From an uncultured Litoreibacter sp. (GTDB taxonomy: Bacteria > Pseudomonadota > Alphaproteobacteria > Rhodobacterales > Rhodobacteraceae): a DNA stretch of 64,000 bases. The notes under the pieces were generated by a model. The model did not search any database, had not been told where the DNA came from, and worked only from the letters and a program-made list of their open reading frames with translations. The DNA is taken from the NCBI GenBank assembly GCA_947494435.1, contig CANLUY010000002.1:1418325-1482324 (forward strand), written 5' to 3'. Made by a program: the position numbers and the translations under genes. Shown here one piece after another: positions 53,029 through 62,883 of the stretch (position 1 is its first letter; each line of letters opens with the position of its first letter).

Positions 53029-53946
53029 TTACTTGACGGGCTTACCCGTCCGCGGATCAATCAACCGGCGCGGCACTGTGTTGGACCACACCAATTGCAT
53101 CTGAGCCTTGCCGGACGTCGTGCCGACACCGCTTAACGGATTCAGACGACCATCTTTCCAAGCCTTCCGATATCCCTTCGGCGGCTTGATCGTCCGTGCC
53201 TCAGCGATCTTGCGCGGTGCAGATTTCGGACCAACCCGTGTGTTGCTGCTTTGTGGCGAGACAGTGCGATCCGTCGGGCGGACTTGCTGTGGTCCGCAGC
53301 GCGCACCTTTGTTGATGAATTGCTGGCTAAACGCACTTGCGTTGCTGCAATGGCTGCCCTGTTTGCGCACCACTTTCCGTGTTGTGGTTTGCGGTTGCGC
53401 TTGGCGCACGACACGCGTTGCTGGCTTTGCTTGGCGCACCACGCGCGTTGCAGGCTGCGCCTGTCGTACCACTCGGGTCGTAGCCTTGGCCTTTTGTGTC
53501 GGCTGGACCTGTGTCCGGCGGACAACTTTCTTCGGCTCAGCCTTGCGCACCACACGTTGGGTTTTTGGCTGCGCCTGCCGCACGACCCGCGTCGTCTTTT
53601 GCGTCTTACCCGCATCTGGCCCACCAATTACGGGCGCACCAGCCAACGGATCAACAACACCCTGCTGCGAGCTACGAACGGTTCGTGTGGTTGTCCGTTT
53701 GGCGCTTCGCGCTTGGCTTTGCGCGCCGCAGACTTGTTTGCGGCCGCGTGTCACCCGCGGCACCCAACGCACCTGCCCGGCAAAGCCTGCGCGGATGAAG
53801 ACGCATCCGCGGCTGTCTACATATTGCTTGCCGCGAAAAGACGACGGTGGCGTCTCCGCCGGACCATTGAAGCTCTGTGCCTGAAGCTCAGCAAAGCTCA
53901 AACCAAATGATAAGGCCGCGACAACGGCGAACTTCAAACAGCGCAT
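53029..53946 (-). CDS. Secreted basic protein with RVVRQAQP-type repeats
   Basis: A 305-residue protein with a signal peptide (1-24) and three sections. Residues 41-73 (YVDSRGCVFIRAGFAGQVRW and so on, with a conserved Cys pair) look like the start of secreted Rhodobacteraceae proteins that often carry a SPOR domain. Residues about 118-196 hold seven imperfect repeats of RVVRQAQPAT type, extremely rich in Arg, Lys and Gln. Residues 250-290 (PPKGYRKAWKDGRLNP, VWSNTVPRRLID) are conserved-looking, but no full SPOR fold is visible. The ATG at 53946 has GGGGA upstream. A peptidoglycan or surface role is inferred from charge only. Confidence 0.75.
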   Translation of the reverse strand: MRCLKFAVVAALSFGLSFAELQAQSFNGPAETPPSSFRGKQYVDSRGCVFIRAGFAGQVRWVPRVTRGRKQVCGAQSQARSAKRTTTRTVRSSQQGVVDPLAGAPVIGGPDAGKTQKTTRVVRQAQPKTQRVVRKAEPKKVVRRTQVQPTQKAKATTRVVRQAQPATRVVRQAKPATRVVRQAQPQTTTRKVVRKQGSHCSNASAFSQQFINKGARCGPQQVRPTDRTVSPQSSNTRVGPKSAPRKIAEARTIKPPKGYRKAWKDGRLNPLSGVGTTSGKAQMQLVWSNTVPRRLIDPRTGKPVK

Positions 53947-54013
53947 ATTAGTCCCCACTAAATGTTGTGGAAACATGCCTCATGAGCGCAATTTAGTAAA
54001 GGAAAGATATACC

Positions 54014-54646
54014 TTATTTTGTACCAAACATACGGTCACCCGCATCCCCTAGCCCCGGCACAATATATCCATTGTCATTCAAGTGACTATCTACCGAAGC
54101 TGTCACAATCGGGACGTCTGGATGAGCCTCTTTCATCCGTGCGATGCCCTCAGGCGCCGCCAAAAGACAGAGGAAACGTATGTTTTTTGCACCTGATTTT
54201 TTCAGCAAATCAATCGCCGCTACAGACGAATTCCCCGTGGCCAACATCGGATCCACCGCAATAACCATCCGCTCTTCCATCGCGTCTGGCACCTTGAAAT
54301 AATACTGTACAGGCTCCAGCGTTTCCTCATCACGGTAAAGGCCAACAAAGCCCACACGCGCACTCGGGATCAGCTCAAGCATACCGTCAAGCAGCCCATT
54401 GCCCGCCCGCAGGATAGAGATCAGCGCCAGCTTACGCCCCGCCAAAACCGGCGCGTCCATCGCCTCCATCGGCGTCTCGATCCGCTTGGTCGTCATCTCC
54501 AACCCGCGCGTCACCTCATACGCCAGAAACTGCGAAATCTCGCGCAACAGCTGCCGGAACACCGCAGTGGAGGTCTCCTTCTCCCGCATCAATGACAGCT
54601 TATGTTGGACAAGCGGGTGATCAACGACGGTCAAATGTTCAGACAT
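54014..54646 (-). CDS. upp: Uracil phosphoribosyltransferase
   Basis: A 210-residue enzyme converting uracil and PRPP to UMP. The PRPP-binding loop is DPMLATGNS (most homologues have ATGGS), and [17 protein letters not shown] is the uracil-binding C-terminus. It begins [19 protein letters not shown], as usual. It overlaps the end of add by 8 bases as the last gene of a salvage operon. Confidence 0.96.
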   Translation of the reverse strand: MSEHLTVVDHPLVQHKLSLMREKETSTAVFRQLLREISQFLAYEVTRGLEMTTKRIETPMEAMDAPVLAGRKLALISILRAGNGLLDGMLELIPSARVGFVGLYRDEETLEPVQYYFKVPDAMEERMVIAVDPMLATGNSSVAAIDLLKKSGAKNIRFLCLLAAPEGIARMKEAHPDVPIVTASVDSHLNDNGYIVPGLGDAGDRMFGTK

Positions 54647-55625
54647 CGGCAGGCTCCAGTTTTTTCAGCAATTTCTCTCGCGTCGCGGCATCACAAAACG
54701 CAGCTTTCGCCGCTGTCTTGTTCACCTCACGCACAACCTCTTCATCCCAGCCGAACGTATCAGCCAACATGTCATATTCACGGGTCAGTTCGGTATGGAA
54801 GAACGGCGGATCATCGGTCGAAACCGTAATCGGCACACCCCTTTCGCGCAGACGTTCAATCGGGTGTTGCGACCATTGAGGGAAGACGCCAAGGGCCACG
54901 TTAGAGCCCGGACAAACCTCCAGCACGATACCATGTTCCGCCAAATGATCGACCAAGGCAGGGTCTTCAATGGACTGCACCCCATGCCCAATCCGTTCCA
55001 CCTTAAGATCACGAACAGCCTGCCAGACAGAGGCCGCACCGCCCCATTCGCCAGCGTGGGTCGTCAAACGCAGGCCAGCTTCGCGTGCCATGTCAAAGCT
55101 GTAGGCATAGTCCCCTTGCACGCCGACAGCCTCGTCGCCGCCCATGCCAAACCCCGTGATAAAATCACCCATTGTTTCTGCGGCGCAAAGCGCGTCAGGC
55201 TTCGCGGCATCCGGCCCTTCATGGCGAATGCAGGTCACGATACCGCGCATAATGATGCCCGCGTCCCGTTCCATTTGATCTGCAGCCTCTTTCATGGCGG
55301 CAACATATTCCCGCCAAGCGCCCAGATCGCCACCACCGCAAAAATTCGGGCTGACGAAAGCTTCCGTGTAAATCACACCCTGCGCCGCAGATTGCTCCAA
55401 CACGGCCAGCGTCAAGCGCCTGAACTCTTCCGGTCCCGTCAGAACAGTTGTTGCCGCCTCATACGTTCTTAAAAACCCGACGAAATCATCAAATCTGTAG
55501 GAGCCGTCCTCATTAAACACCCCATCAAGATTGATGCCCTTTTCCTGCGCCAGCCCCCGGATAAATGCAGGCGGTGCCGCGCCTTCCAAGTGCAGATGCA
55601 ACTCGATCAAAGGAATATCCGTCAC
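54639..55625 (-). CDS. add: Adenosine deaminase
   Basis: A 328-residue zinc hydrolase that deaminates adenosine to inosine. [12 protein letters not shown] has the two metal-binding histidines, HAGEWGG the third, and [13 protein letters not shown] plus STDDPPFF the catalytic His and metal-binding Asp. The start codon is GTG, overlapping the deoB stop by four bases (GTGA), with AGGAG upstream. The length matches bacterial Add. A related adenine deaminase cannot be fully excluded by eye. Confidence 0.93.
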   Translation of the reverse strand: MTDIPLIELHLHLEGAAPPAFIRGLAQEKGINLDGVFNEDGSYRFDDFVGFLRTYEAATTVLTGPEEFRRLTLAVLEQSAAQGVIYTEAFVSPNFCGGGDLGAWREYVAAMKEAADQMERDAGIIMRGIVTCIRHEGPDAAKPDALCAAETMGDFITGFGMGGDEAVGVQGDYAYSFDMAREAGLRLTTHAGEWGGAASVWQAVRDLKVERIGHGVQSIEDPALVDHLAEHGIVLEVCPGSNVALGVFPQWSQHPIERLRERGVPITVSTDDPPFFHTELTREYDMLADTFGWDEEVVREVNKTAAKAAFCDAATREKLLKKLEPADV

Positions 55626-56758
55626 AAAAAACTCCTTCCTGGACCACGTGTCGCCAATCCCAAATGATCCGCAACGGAGGCCGCAACATCCACGAAATCC
55701 ACCTGCCCAATATCACGAGCCCCGACACCTGCAGCGATCACCGGAACCCGCTCTCGTGTATGCTCCGTACCGTGCCATGTCGGATCATTGCCATGATCTG
55801 CCGTGAAGATCATCAAGTCGCCATCGCGCAGGTTCTCCAACACTGGCCCGATGGCGCCGTCAAACCATTCCAAGTGCCGCGCATAACCTTCTGGGTCGCG
55901 CCTATGGCCGTATTTCGTGTCGAACTCGACGAAATTCGCAAAGGTTAAACTGCCTTCAGCCGCGTCAGAAACAAGATCGCTCAAATGCCCCATCAACTCG
56001 GCATCGGTTCCCTTGCGCGTCTCATCTATCCCACGGCCAGAAAAGATATCACCAATCTTTCCAACAGCATAGGTCGCGCGACCCTCAGCCTTGGCCCAAT
56101 CCAAAAGGGTCGGCGCAGGCGTCTCAACAGCAAAGTCACGCCTGTTCTTCGTGCGCTCAAAACTGGCGGCATCTGCACCGACAAACGGCCGCGCAATGAC
56201 GCGCCCCACCTTCATCTCATGTAACATCGGCGCCACGTGGCGACACAGGTCCAGCAATCGCTCCAGCCCGAATGTGTCCTCATGCGCGGCAATCTGAAAA
56301 ACTGAATCCGCCGAGGTATAACAAATCGGTTTTCCCGTGCTCATATGCGCCTCACCCAGCGCTTCAATGATTGCTGTGCCCGACGCATGACAATTACCCA
56401 GCACCTCATCGACACCGCAAAACGCAGCAACTGCGTCCGTAAGCGAGGTTGGAAAGGAAGGTTCGGTTTTCGGAAAATAGTGCCAGTCCCACGGCACCGG
56501 AACGCCCGCTAATTCCCAATGACCAGTCGGTGTGTCCTTGCCCGGCGAAACCTCCCGCGCGACGCCGTATAGCCCGTCGCCCGGCCCGCTCATCCCATCA
56601 ACCACGCGCCCCAGTCCGAGCCGCGTAAGGTTTGGCATCGTCAACCCGACGCGCGCGTGGATATGGGCCAATGTGTTTGATCCCTCATCGCCAAACGCCG
56701 CCGCATCCGGCGCGTGGCCGCAGCCAACGGAATCCATAACCACCAAAAAAGCCCTCAC
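55622..56758 (-). CDS. deoB: Phosphopentomutase
   Basis: A 378-residue alkaline-phosphatase-superfamily enzyme that interconverts (deoxy)ribose 1- and 5-phosphate. FLVVMDSVGCGHAPDAAAFG holds the first metal-binding Asp and the SNTLAHIH segment the phosphorylated Thr; DHGNDPTWHGTEHTRE is the second metal site. The start is GTG, overlapping the deoA stop by four bases. Length is slightly below the usual 390-410. Confidence 0.95.
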   Translation of the reverse strand: MRAFLVVMDSVGCGHAPDAAAFGDEGSNTLAHIHARVGLTMPNLTRLGLGRVVDGMSGPGDGLYGVAREVSPGKDTPTGHWELAGVPVPWDWHYFPKTEPSFPTSLTDAVAAFCGVDEVLGNCHASGTAIIEALGEAHMSTGKPICYTSADSVFQIAAHEDTFGLERLLDLCRHVAPMLHEMKVGRVIARPFVGADAASFERTKNRRDFAVETPAPTLLDWAKAEGRATYAVGKIGDIFSGRGIDETRKGTDAELMGHLSDLVSDAAEGSLTFANFVEFDTKYGHRRDPEGYARHLEWFDGAIGPVLENLRDGDLMIFTADHGNDPTWHGTEHTRERVPVIAAGVGARDIGQVDFVDVAASVADHLGLATRGPGRSFL

Positions 56759-58065
56759 GCCGACACCCGCGCATGGATTAAAGGCACAGCCTCCGGCGGG
56801 TCAGCCACCATCGTAATCGCCTTGCGGACTGCCTTCACCGCACGGTCGGCTTTTGCATCATCTGACGCATGCACCATCGCAACCGGCGTCTTCGCATCCA
56901 CTTTGGCACCAAGTCGTACAAGACCAGACAGACCTACCGCCGGATCAATCCGGTCCCCTGCCCGCAAGCGACCGCCCCCCAAATGCACAACAACTTCGCC
57001 CAAGGCCTTGGTATCAATAGCCCCAACAAATCCAGCCGCACCAAGCGTCACTTCGCGCAACACATTGGCCTCCGGCAACACATGACGCCAGCTTTCGGCA
57101 AACCCCGACGGCCCGCCCATTTCATGCACCATCTTTGCAAACACTTCCGCTGCGCGCCCCGATGACAACGCCGCCGCGATTTGTTCCGCCCCCGCTTCGA
57201 CGTCGTCCGCCAAAGACGCATCTGCAAGCAGCACACCGCCCAAGGCGATTGTGACATCCCGCAAAGGCTTTTCGGCCTTGGGATCGCTCAAAGCCGCCAT
57301 CACGGCACGCACCTCCACCGCATTGCCCGCGCTTGACGCCAAGGGCTGTGACATATCCGTGATCAACGCCGAACACGCACACCCCGTACCATTGGCCACG
57401 CTCACCAGAGCTTCCGCTAAGGCGGTCGCGTCCTCCATCTTCTCCATAAACGCGCCAGAGCCGGTTTTCACATCCAAGACCAGACCACCCAGACCCGCCG
57501 CAAGTTTCTTGCTGAGAATAGACGCTGTAATCAGATCAATGCTCGCAACGGTCGACGTGATATCGCGGATCGCATAGAGCCGCTTATCCGACGGTGCGAC
57601 CCGCCCTGTCGCCCCCACAATCGCGCAACCCGCCGTTTTTACGACATGCTCCAACCGCGACGGACCAAGCTCGCAAATATAGCCCGGGATGGCCTCCAAC
57701 TTGTCCAAAGTCCCGCCAGTATGTCCCAGACCGCGCCCTGAAATCATCGGCACATATGCACCGCAAGCCGCCAGTGCAGGTGCCAAGATCAATGAGACGG
57801 GATCGCCGACACCGCCGGTCGAGTGCTTGTCCAATACAGGCCCCGGCAAATCCCAAGACAATACGTCACCGGAATCGCGCATACCTTCAGTCAGCGCCAC
57901 CCGCGCTGAGGCGCCCAAACCGTTCAAACACACAGCCATCGCAAAAGCGCCTGCTTGTGCATCTGTCACGGCACTGCCGTTCAATGCTTCTCCAAACCAA
58001 CGCGCCTCTGAGGCGGAAATCTCCCGGCCCGCGCGCACAGCTGCAATGATCGACCGTGCATCCAT
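56755..58065 (-). CDS. deoA: Thymidine phosphorylase
   Basis: A 436-residue pyrimidine nucleoside phosphorylase that splits thymidine to thymine and deoxyribose 1-phosphate. DKHSTGGVGDPVSLILAPAL is the phosphate-binding motif of the family, followed by MISGRGLGHTGGTLDKLEAI and VLDVKTGSGAFM. Its ATG overlaps the cdd stop by one base (TAATG). Length and motif order fit the DeoA/Pdp family. Confidence 0.95.
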   Translation of the reverse strand: MDARSIIAAVRAGREISASEARWFGEALNGSAVTDAQAGAFAMAVCLNGLGASARVALTEGMRDSGDVLSWDLPGPVLDKHSTGGVGDPVSLILAPALAACGAYVPMISGRGLGHTGGTLDKLEAIPGYICELGPSRLEHVVKTAGCAIVGATGRVAPSDKRLYAIRDITSTVASIDLITASILSKKLAAGLGGLVLDVKTGSGAFMEKMEDATALAEALVSVANGTGCACSALITDMSQPLASSAGNAVEVRAVMAALSDPKAEKPLRDVTIALGGVLLADASLADDVEAGAEQIAAALSSGRAAEVFAKMVHEMGGPSGFAESWRHVLPEANVLREVTLGAAGFVGAIDTKALGEVVVHLGGGRLRAGDRIDPAVGLSGLVRLGAKVDAKTPVAMVHASDDAKADRAVKAVRKAITMVADPPEAVPLIHARVSA

Positions 58066-58451
58066 TACGCCATGTGGCTCGCATCAAAAGCGCCCGGCAG
58101 CAACGCGGCGACACTGGTCACCGAGCTTTCGCCCGACGTCGTCGCCAACGTGACCGGCACGGCTGCATTGGCAAATTCAGCAATCTTCTGGCGGCAACCG
58201 CCGCAAGGCGGGATCGGCGTCGGACTATCTGCAATCACCGCAATTTCCGCGATCTCATACTCCCCTGCCGCACACATCGCCGCAATCGCCCCTGCCTCTG
58301 CACAGGTGCCTTCCGGATAGGCCACGTTTTCGACGTTGCAGCCCGCATAGACCGCGCCTGAGACCGTCTTGATCGCGGCACCAACTTTGAATTTCGAATA
58401 GGGTGCGTGGGCGTTTTCGCGCACAGCGCGCGCTTGATCGAGCAGGTCCAT
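58065..58451 (-). CDS. cdd: Cytidine deaminase
   Basis: A 128-residue zinc enzyme that deaminates cytidine and deoxycytidine. NVENVAYPEGTCAEAGAI has the Cys50-Ala-Glu52 (CAE) motif, and PCGGCRQ has the two further zinc cysteines (Cys83, Cys86). HAPYSKFKVGAAI is the usual N-terminal box. AAAGGAG lies upstream of the ATG. It is the first gene of the five-gene salvage operon. Confidence 0.96.
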   Translation of the reverse strand: MDLLDQARAVRENAHAPYSKFKVGAAIKTVSGAVYAGCNVENVAYPEGTCAEAGAIAAMCAAGEYEIAEIAVIADSPTPIPPCGGCRQKIAEFANAAVPVTLATTSGESSVTSVAALLPGAFDASHMA

Positions 58452-58536
58452 GGGAACTCCTTTATAAGTTCACCCATACTGATCAACGGCGCGCCAAGGT
58501 TCAATGGCGGGCCGCTAGTATTTTTGTCCGACTGCG

Positions 58537-60429
58537 CTAAGCCTGTGGATAACCCAGAGTTTTCAAAGCCTCTGTCAGCTCATCCAAAATCGCGGGATCA
58601 TCAATCGTGGCAGGCATCTTGAAGTCACGCCCGTCCGCAATCGATGCCATTGTCCCGCGCAAAATCTTGCCGGAACGTGTTTTTGGCAACCGGTCCACGA
58701 CGCAAGCCAGTTTGAAGGCGGCAACTGGACCGATCTTTTCCCGCACACGAGCGATCAGCTCTTTCACAATCTTTGCGTGGGGGCGATCGACACCATTGCT
58801 GAGGCACACAAACCCCATCGGCAACTGACCTTTCAACTCATCCGCCACACCGATCACCGCACATTCCGCGACATCAGGATGGCCCGCCAGCACCTCTTCC
58901 ATACCGCCCGTGGACAGCCTGTGCCCTGCCACGTTGATCACGTCATCGGTGCGCGCCATGATGTACAGGTAGCCGTCTTCATCAATCATGCCGGCATCAC
59001 CGGTTTCATAGTAGCCCGGGAACTGACTGAGGTAGCTTTTCTTGAACCGCTCTTCGGCATTCCATAGCGTCGGCAATGTACCGGGCGGCAGAGGCAGCTT
59101 GATCGCAATTGCGCCCAATTCACCGGCAGTCACCGGATGCCCGCCCTCATCCAAAATTTGCACGTCATAACCCGGCATCGCGACGGTGGGAGAGCCGATT
59201 TTTACGGGCATCTTCTCAATCCCCCACGGGTTGCCCGCGATGGTGAATCCCGTCTCCGTCTGCCACCAGTGATCCAGCACCGGTTTGCCCAACTTTTCCT
59301 GCATCCATTCGATCGTGTCAGGGTCCGCGCGCTCGCCTGCCAGATAGATCGTGTTCAGAGTGGAAAGATCGTATTTCTTGATGAACTCGCCATCCGGATC
59401 GACGCGTTTGACCGCGCGAAATGCCGTGGGCGCAGTGAAGAAGCTTTTAACCTTATGATCCTGAATGACCCGCCAGAACGTGCCCGCGTCCGGCGTGCCG
59501 ACGGGCTTACCCTCAAACACCACGGTTGTATTGCCCGCAACCAGCGGCGCGTAGCAAATATAGCTGTGACCCACGACCCATCCCACATCGGACGCCGCCC
59601 AAAACACATCGCCGGGGTCGACATCATAGATGTTCTTCATCGTCCAGTTCAGCGCGACCAGATGGCCCGCCGTCGGGCGCACGACGCCTTTGGGCGCGCC
59701 TGTGGTCCCTGAGGTGTACAGAATATAGGCCGGATGATCGCCGGAAACTGGAACACAGTCCACTGGGTCCGCCGCCGCTTGCAGCGCGGACCAGTCGAAA
59801 TCGAACCCATCCTTCAATTCCGCAACCGCTTGTTCCCGCTGGAAAATAACTGTGAACTCAGGCTTGTGCGTCGCAAGTTCAATCGCGCCGTCAAGAAGCG
59901 GTTTATACTCCACAATCCGTCCGGGTTCGATGCCGCAAGAGCCCGCGATGATCGCTTTCGGCGTCGCGTCATCAATCCGCACAGCCAGCTCGTTGGAAGC
60001 AAATCCACCAAACACAACCGAATGGATCGCACCAATCCGCGCGCAAGCCAGCATCGCAACCAGTGCTTCTGGCACCATCGGCATATAGATGATCACGCGG
60101 TCGCCTTTGACGACGCCCTTCGCCGACAAAGCCCCGGCAAGACTGGAAACCTGATCCTTCAATTCACCATAAGAAATATGGCGCACGGTGTCCGTAACGG
60201 GGCTGTCATAGATAATCGCGGTTTGCTCACCACGCCCGGCCTCCACATGCCGATCCACCGCATTCCAGCAGGTGTTGACCTCGGCATCCTTGAACCATTC
60301 ATAAAGCGGTGCGTTGTCCGCGAACAATGCTTTGGACGGTGCCTTGACCCAATCAATCGCATCGGCTTGCGCCATCCAGAACGCCTCTGGGTCGTTTTTC
60401 CAGCTTTGATAAACGTCTGCATATGTCAT
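58537..60429 (-). CDS. prpE: Propionyl-CoA synthetase
   Basis: A 630-residue AMP-forming acyl-CoA synthetase. YADVYQSWKNDPEAFWMAQA is the typical start of PrpE, as are HSVVFGGFASNELAVRI, YTSGTTGAPKGVVRPT (AMP-binding) and the C-terminal KTRSGKILRGTM with the regulatory, acetylatable lysine. It activates propionate to propionyl-CoA, feeding methylcitrate or methylmalonyl routes; meaB at 1.75-2.85 kb serves the latter. The Shine-Dalgarno AGGGGAAG sits in a hairpin. It follows maeB by 69 bases. Confidence 0.94.
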   Translation of the reverse strand: MTYADVYQSWKNDPEAFWMAQADAIDWVKAPSKALFADNAPLYEWFKDAEVNTCWNAVDRHVEAGRGEQTAIIYDSPVTDTVRHISYGELKDQVSSLAGALSAKGVVKGDRVIIYMPMVPEALVAMLACARIGAIHSVVFGGFASNELAVRIDDATPKAIIAGSCGIEPGRIVEYKPLLDGAIELATHKPEFTVIFQREQAVAELKDGFDFDWSALQAAADPVDCVPVSGDHPAYILYTSGTTGAPKGVVRPTAGHLVALNWTMKNIYDVDPGDVFWAASDVGWVVGHSYICYAPLVAGNTTVVFEGKPVGTPDAGTFWRVIQDHKVKSFFTAPTAFRAVKRVDPDGEFIKKYDLSTLNTIYLAGERADPDTIEWMQEKLGKPVLDHWWQTETGFTIAGNPWGIEKMPVKIGSPTVAMPGYDVQILDEGGHPVTAGELGAIAIKLPLPPGTLPTLWNAEERFKKSYLSQFPGYYETGDAGMIDEDGYLYIMARTDDVINVAGHRLSTGGMEEVLAGHPDVAECAVIGVADELKGQLPMGFVCLSNGVDRPHAKIVKELIARVREKIGPVAAFKLACVVDRLPKTRSGKILRGTMASIADGRDFKMPATIDDPAILDELTEALKTLGYPQA

Positions 60430-60438
60430 GATGGCACT

Positions 60439-60459
60439 TCCCCTCTGCTTCGCAGGGGA
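60439..60459 (-). promoter_or_regulatory. Hairpin enclosing the prpE Shine-Dalgarno sequence
   Basis: On the minus strand TCCCC and TGC pair with GCA and GGGGA around GAA with a 2-base bulge; the GGGGA arm is the core of the prpE ribosome-binding site, 9-10 bases before the ATG. The structure could lower translation of prpE or be a weak maeB terminator. Confidence 0.4.
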
Positions 60460-60498
60460 GTTCTGCCGCGCACTTGCCCCGCGTGCAAGCCTTTAACG

Positions 60499-62784
60499 CT
60501 AACCGTAAGTTGCGACAGGCGTTCCAGCGATGGCAGAGACATTCAAAAGCCCGCGCGACGTGATCGACGGCGTCACAATATGGGCCTTGTTGCCCATCCC
60601 CATCAGAATCGGTCCGACCTCAAGCCCACCTGCCTTCATCTTCAGGATATTGCGCACGCCCGACGCCCCATCGGTATTGGCGAACACCAGCACATTGGCC
60701 GCGCCATCAAACCGCGCATCAGGGAACACCCGCGCCCGCAATTCAGCGTCCAAAGCAGCATCGGCATGCATCTCGCCCTCATACGCAAAATCGAGCGGTT
60801 CGGCGTCGAGGATTTCCAAAGCCCCTCGCATCCGACGTCCCGTGGGCGAGTCCAGATTGCCAAATTGCGAGTTCGAACAAAGCGCGATTTTCGGCTCCAC
60901 CCCGAACCTGCGCACGTGACGTGCGGCAGAAATAATCGTCTCCGCAATCTGCTCGGATGAGGGCGCATAATGCACATGCGTGTCAGCGATAAACAGCGGG
61001 CCATCTTCTAAAATCATCAAAGACAGCGCGCCCACGGGGTGCAACTTCTCTTCACCGCCGCCCAATATTTGCGTCACATAGTTGAGGTGCCACAGATACT
61101 GCCCAAACGTCCCGCAAATCAGGGAGTCCGCCTCATCGCGATGCACCATCACTGCCCCGATCGCCGTCGTATTCGTGCGCATGACCGCTTTCGCCAAATC
61201 CGGCGTCACACCTTTGCGCGCCATTAGCTTATGATATGTCTGCCAATAATCGCGATAGCGCGCGTCTTTCTCAGGGTTGACCAATTCAAAATCCACCCCC
61301 GGCTTAATGCTCAGCCCCAGCTTCTCCGCCCGTGCCTCAATGACCCGAGGACGCCCGATCAGGATCGGCTTATCCGTCGTCTCCTCCAACATCGCATTGG
61401 CCGCGCGCATCACGCGCTCACTCTCACCTTCGGTAAACACAATCCGCCGCGACTGCGTCGCCGCCGCGTCAAACACCGGCCGCATGATCAGCGCGGACTT
61501 GAAGACAGAGGCATCGAGCCCCTCTTTATACGCCTCCAAATCCTCAATCGGCCGCGTCGCAACACCGCTATCACACGCCGCCTTCGCCACGGCAGACGCC
61601 ACAACCCCCATAAGCCGCGGATCGAACGGTTTCGGGATCAGATAGTCCGGCCCAAACAGCATCTCCTCCCCGCGATAAGCCGCCGCAGCTTCCGCACTGG
61701 TCGTGGCCCGCGCCAAGGCCGCGATGCCCTCAACACAACCGATCTTCATCGCATCATTGATATCCGTCGCGCCCACATCCAACGCGCCCCGGAAGATGAA
61801 TGGGAAACACAGCACGTTATTGACCTGATTGGGAAAATCGCTGCGCCCCGTCGCAATAATCGCATCTGGCGCCACTTCCCGCACGAGGTCCGGCAAAATC
61901 TCGGGCGTCGGATTGGCCAGCGCGAAGACAATCGGCTTATCGGCCATCTTCTTCACATGATCCTGCGTCAGAACCCCCGGCCCCGACAGGCCCAGAAACA
62001 AATCCGCGCCCTCGATCACATCATCCAAAGTCCGCAGATCAGAGGCCTGTGCATATTCCGCCTTCTGCTCCGTCATCTCTTCCGCCCGGCCCTCATAGAC
62101 CAGCCCTGCAATGTCACACAGCCACACGTTTTCGCGCTTCACGCCCATCTTCAGCAGCATGTTCAAACAGGCAATTCCTGCCGCCCCGCCACCGGTTGAC
62201 ACAACTTTGATGTCCTCGAATTTCTTGCCACAAAGACGCAACGCATTCGTCGCTGCTGCAGACACAACAATCGCCGTGCCATGCTGATCATCATGAAAGA
62301 CCGGAATGTTCATCCGCTCCCGACACAGCTTTTCGACGATGAAACAATCAGGCGATTTGATATCTTCCAGATTGATCGCCCCGAATGTCGGCTCCAGCGC
62401 ACAGACAATATCGGCCAGCTTTTCTGGGTCGGTCTCGTTCAGCTCGATATCAAAGCAATCAATATTGGCGAATTTCTTGAACAAAACCGCCTTGCCTTCC
62501 ATCACAGGTTTCGACGCCAAAGCCCCGATATTGCCCAAGCCCAGCACGGCAGAGCCATTTGTGACCACTGCCACCAAATTGCCCCGCGACGTATAATCGC
62601 GCGCTGTGGCGGCATCCGCTTTGATCTCAAGACAGGCCTCAGCAACACCGGGACTATAAGCGCGCGCCAGATCGCGACCATTCGCCAAAGGCTTGGTCGC
62701 CCGTATCTCCAACTTTCCGGGTTTGGGGTATTTGTGGTAGTCGAGGGCAGATTGCCGTTGCGGTTCTTTCGTGCTGTCGACCAT
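60499..62784 (-). CDS. maeB: NADP-dependent malic enzyme with C-terminal phosphotransacetylase-like domain
   Basis: A 761-residue fusion. The N-terminal malic enzyme (about 1-420) has [39 protein letters not shown] (NADP-binding) and ALANPTPEI; the C-terminal phosphate-acetyltransferase-like domain (about 430-761) has [14 protein letters not shown] and [16 protein letters not shown] and ends GTPVATYG. The enzyme decarboxylates malate to pyruvate with NADPH; the second domain is usually regulatory (acetyl-CoA sensing). GGGAG precedes the ATG. An 18-bp palindrome lies 22 bases upstream of the start. Confidence 0.96.
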   Translation of the reverse strand: MVDSTKEPQRQSALDYHKYPKPGKLEIRATKPLANGRDLARAYSPGVAEACLEIKADAATARDYTSRGNLVAVVTNGSAVLGLGNIGALASKPVMEGKAVLFKKFANIDCFDIELNETDPEKLADIVCALEPTFGAINLEDIKSPDCFIVEKLCRERMNIPVFHDDQHGTAIVVSAAATNALRLCGKKFEDIKVVSTGGGAAGIACLNMLLKMGVKRENVWLCDIAGLVYEGRAEEMTEQKAEYAQASDLRTLDDVIEGADLFLGLSGPGVLTQDHVKKMADKPIVFALANPTPEILPDLVREVAPDAIIATGRSDFPNQVNNVLCFPFIFRGALDVGATDINDAMKIGCVEGIAALARATTSAEAAAAYRGEEMLFGPDYLIPKPFDPRLMGVVASAVAKAACDSGVATRPIEDLEAYKEGLDASVFKSALIMRPVFDAAATQSRRIVFTEGESERVMRAANAMLEETTDKPILIGRPRVIEARAEKLGLSIKPGVDFELVNPEKDARYRDYWQTYHKLMARKGVTPDLAKAVMRTNTTAIGAVMVHRDEADSLICGTFGQYLWHLNYVTQILGGGEEKLHPVGALSLMILEDGPLFIADTHVHYAPSSEQIAETIISAARHVRRFGVEPKIALCSNSQFGNLDSPTGRRMRGALEILDAEPLDFAYEGEMHADAALDAELRARVFPDARFDGAANVLVFANTDGASGVRNILKMKAGGLEVGPILMGMGNKAHIVTPSITSRGLLNVSAIAGTPVATYG

Positions 62785-62806
62785 CTCAAACTCCCGATTT
62801 CAAAAG

Positions 62807-62824
62807 TAGTTTAATATTAAACTA
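62807..62824. promoter_or_regulatory. 18-bp perfect AT-rich palindrome upstream of maeB
   Basis: TAGTTTAATATTAAACTA is perfectly self-complementary and begins 22 bases before the maeB ATG. AT-rich palindromes of this length are typical operators of MarR- or related dimeric regulators. No regulator gene is adjacent. Confidence 0.65.
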
Positions 62825-62883
62825 TATTCCCAACGACGCAACGCACCACCACAACAGACCTACGCGAAACAGCTTAAAATATC

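Noticed and set aside
59734..60960. Long plus-strand frame opposite prpE and maeB
   Set aside because: Shadow of two long conserved genes; no start signal or motif.
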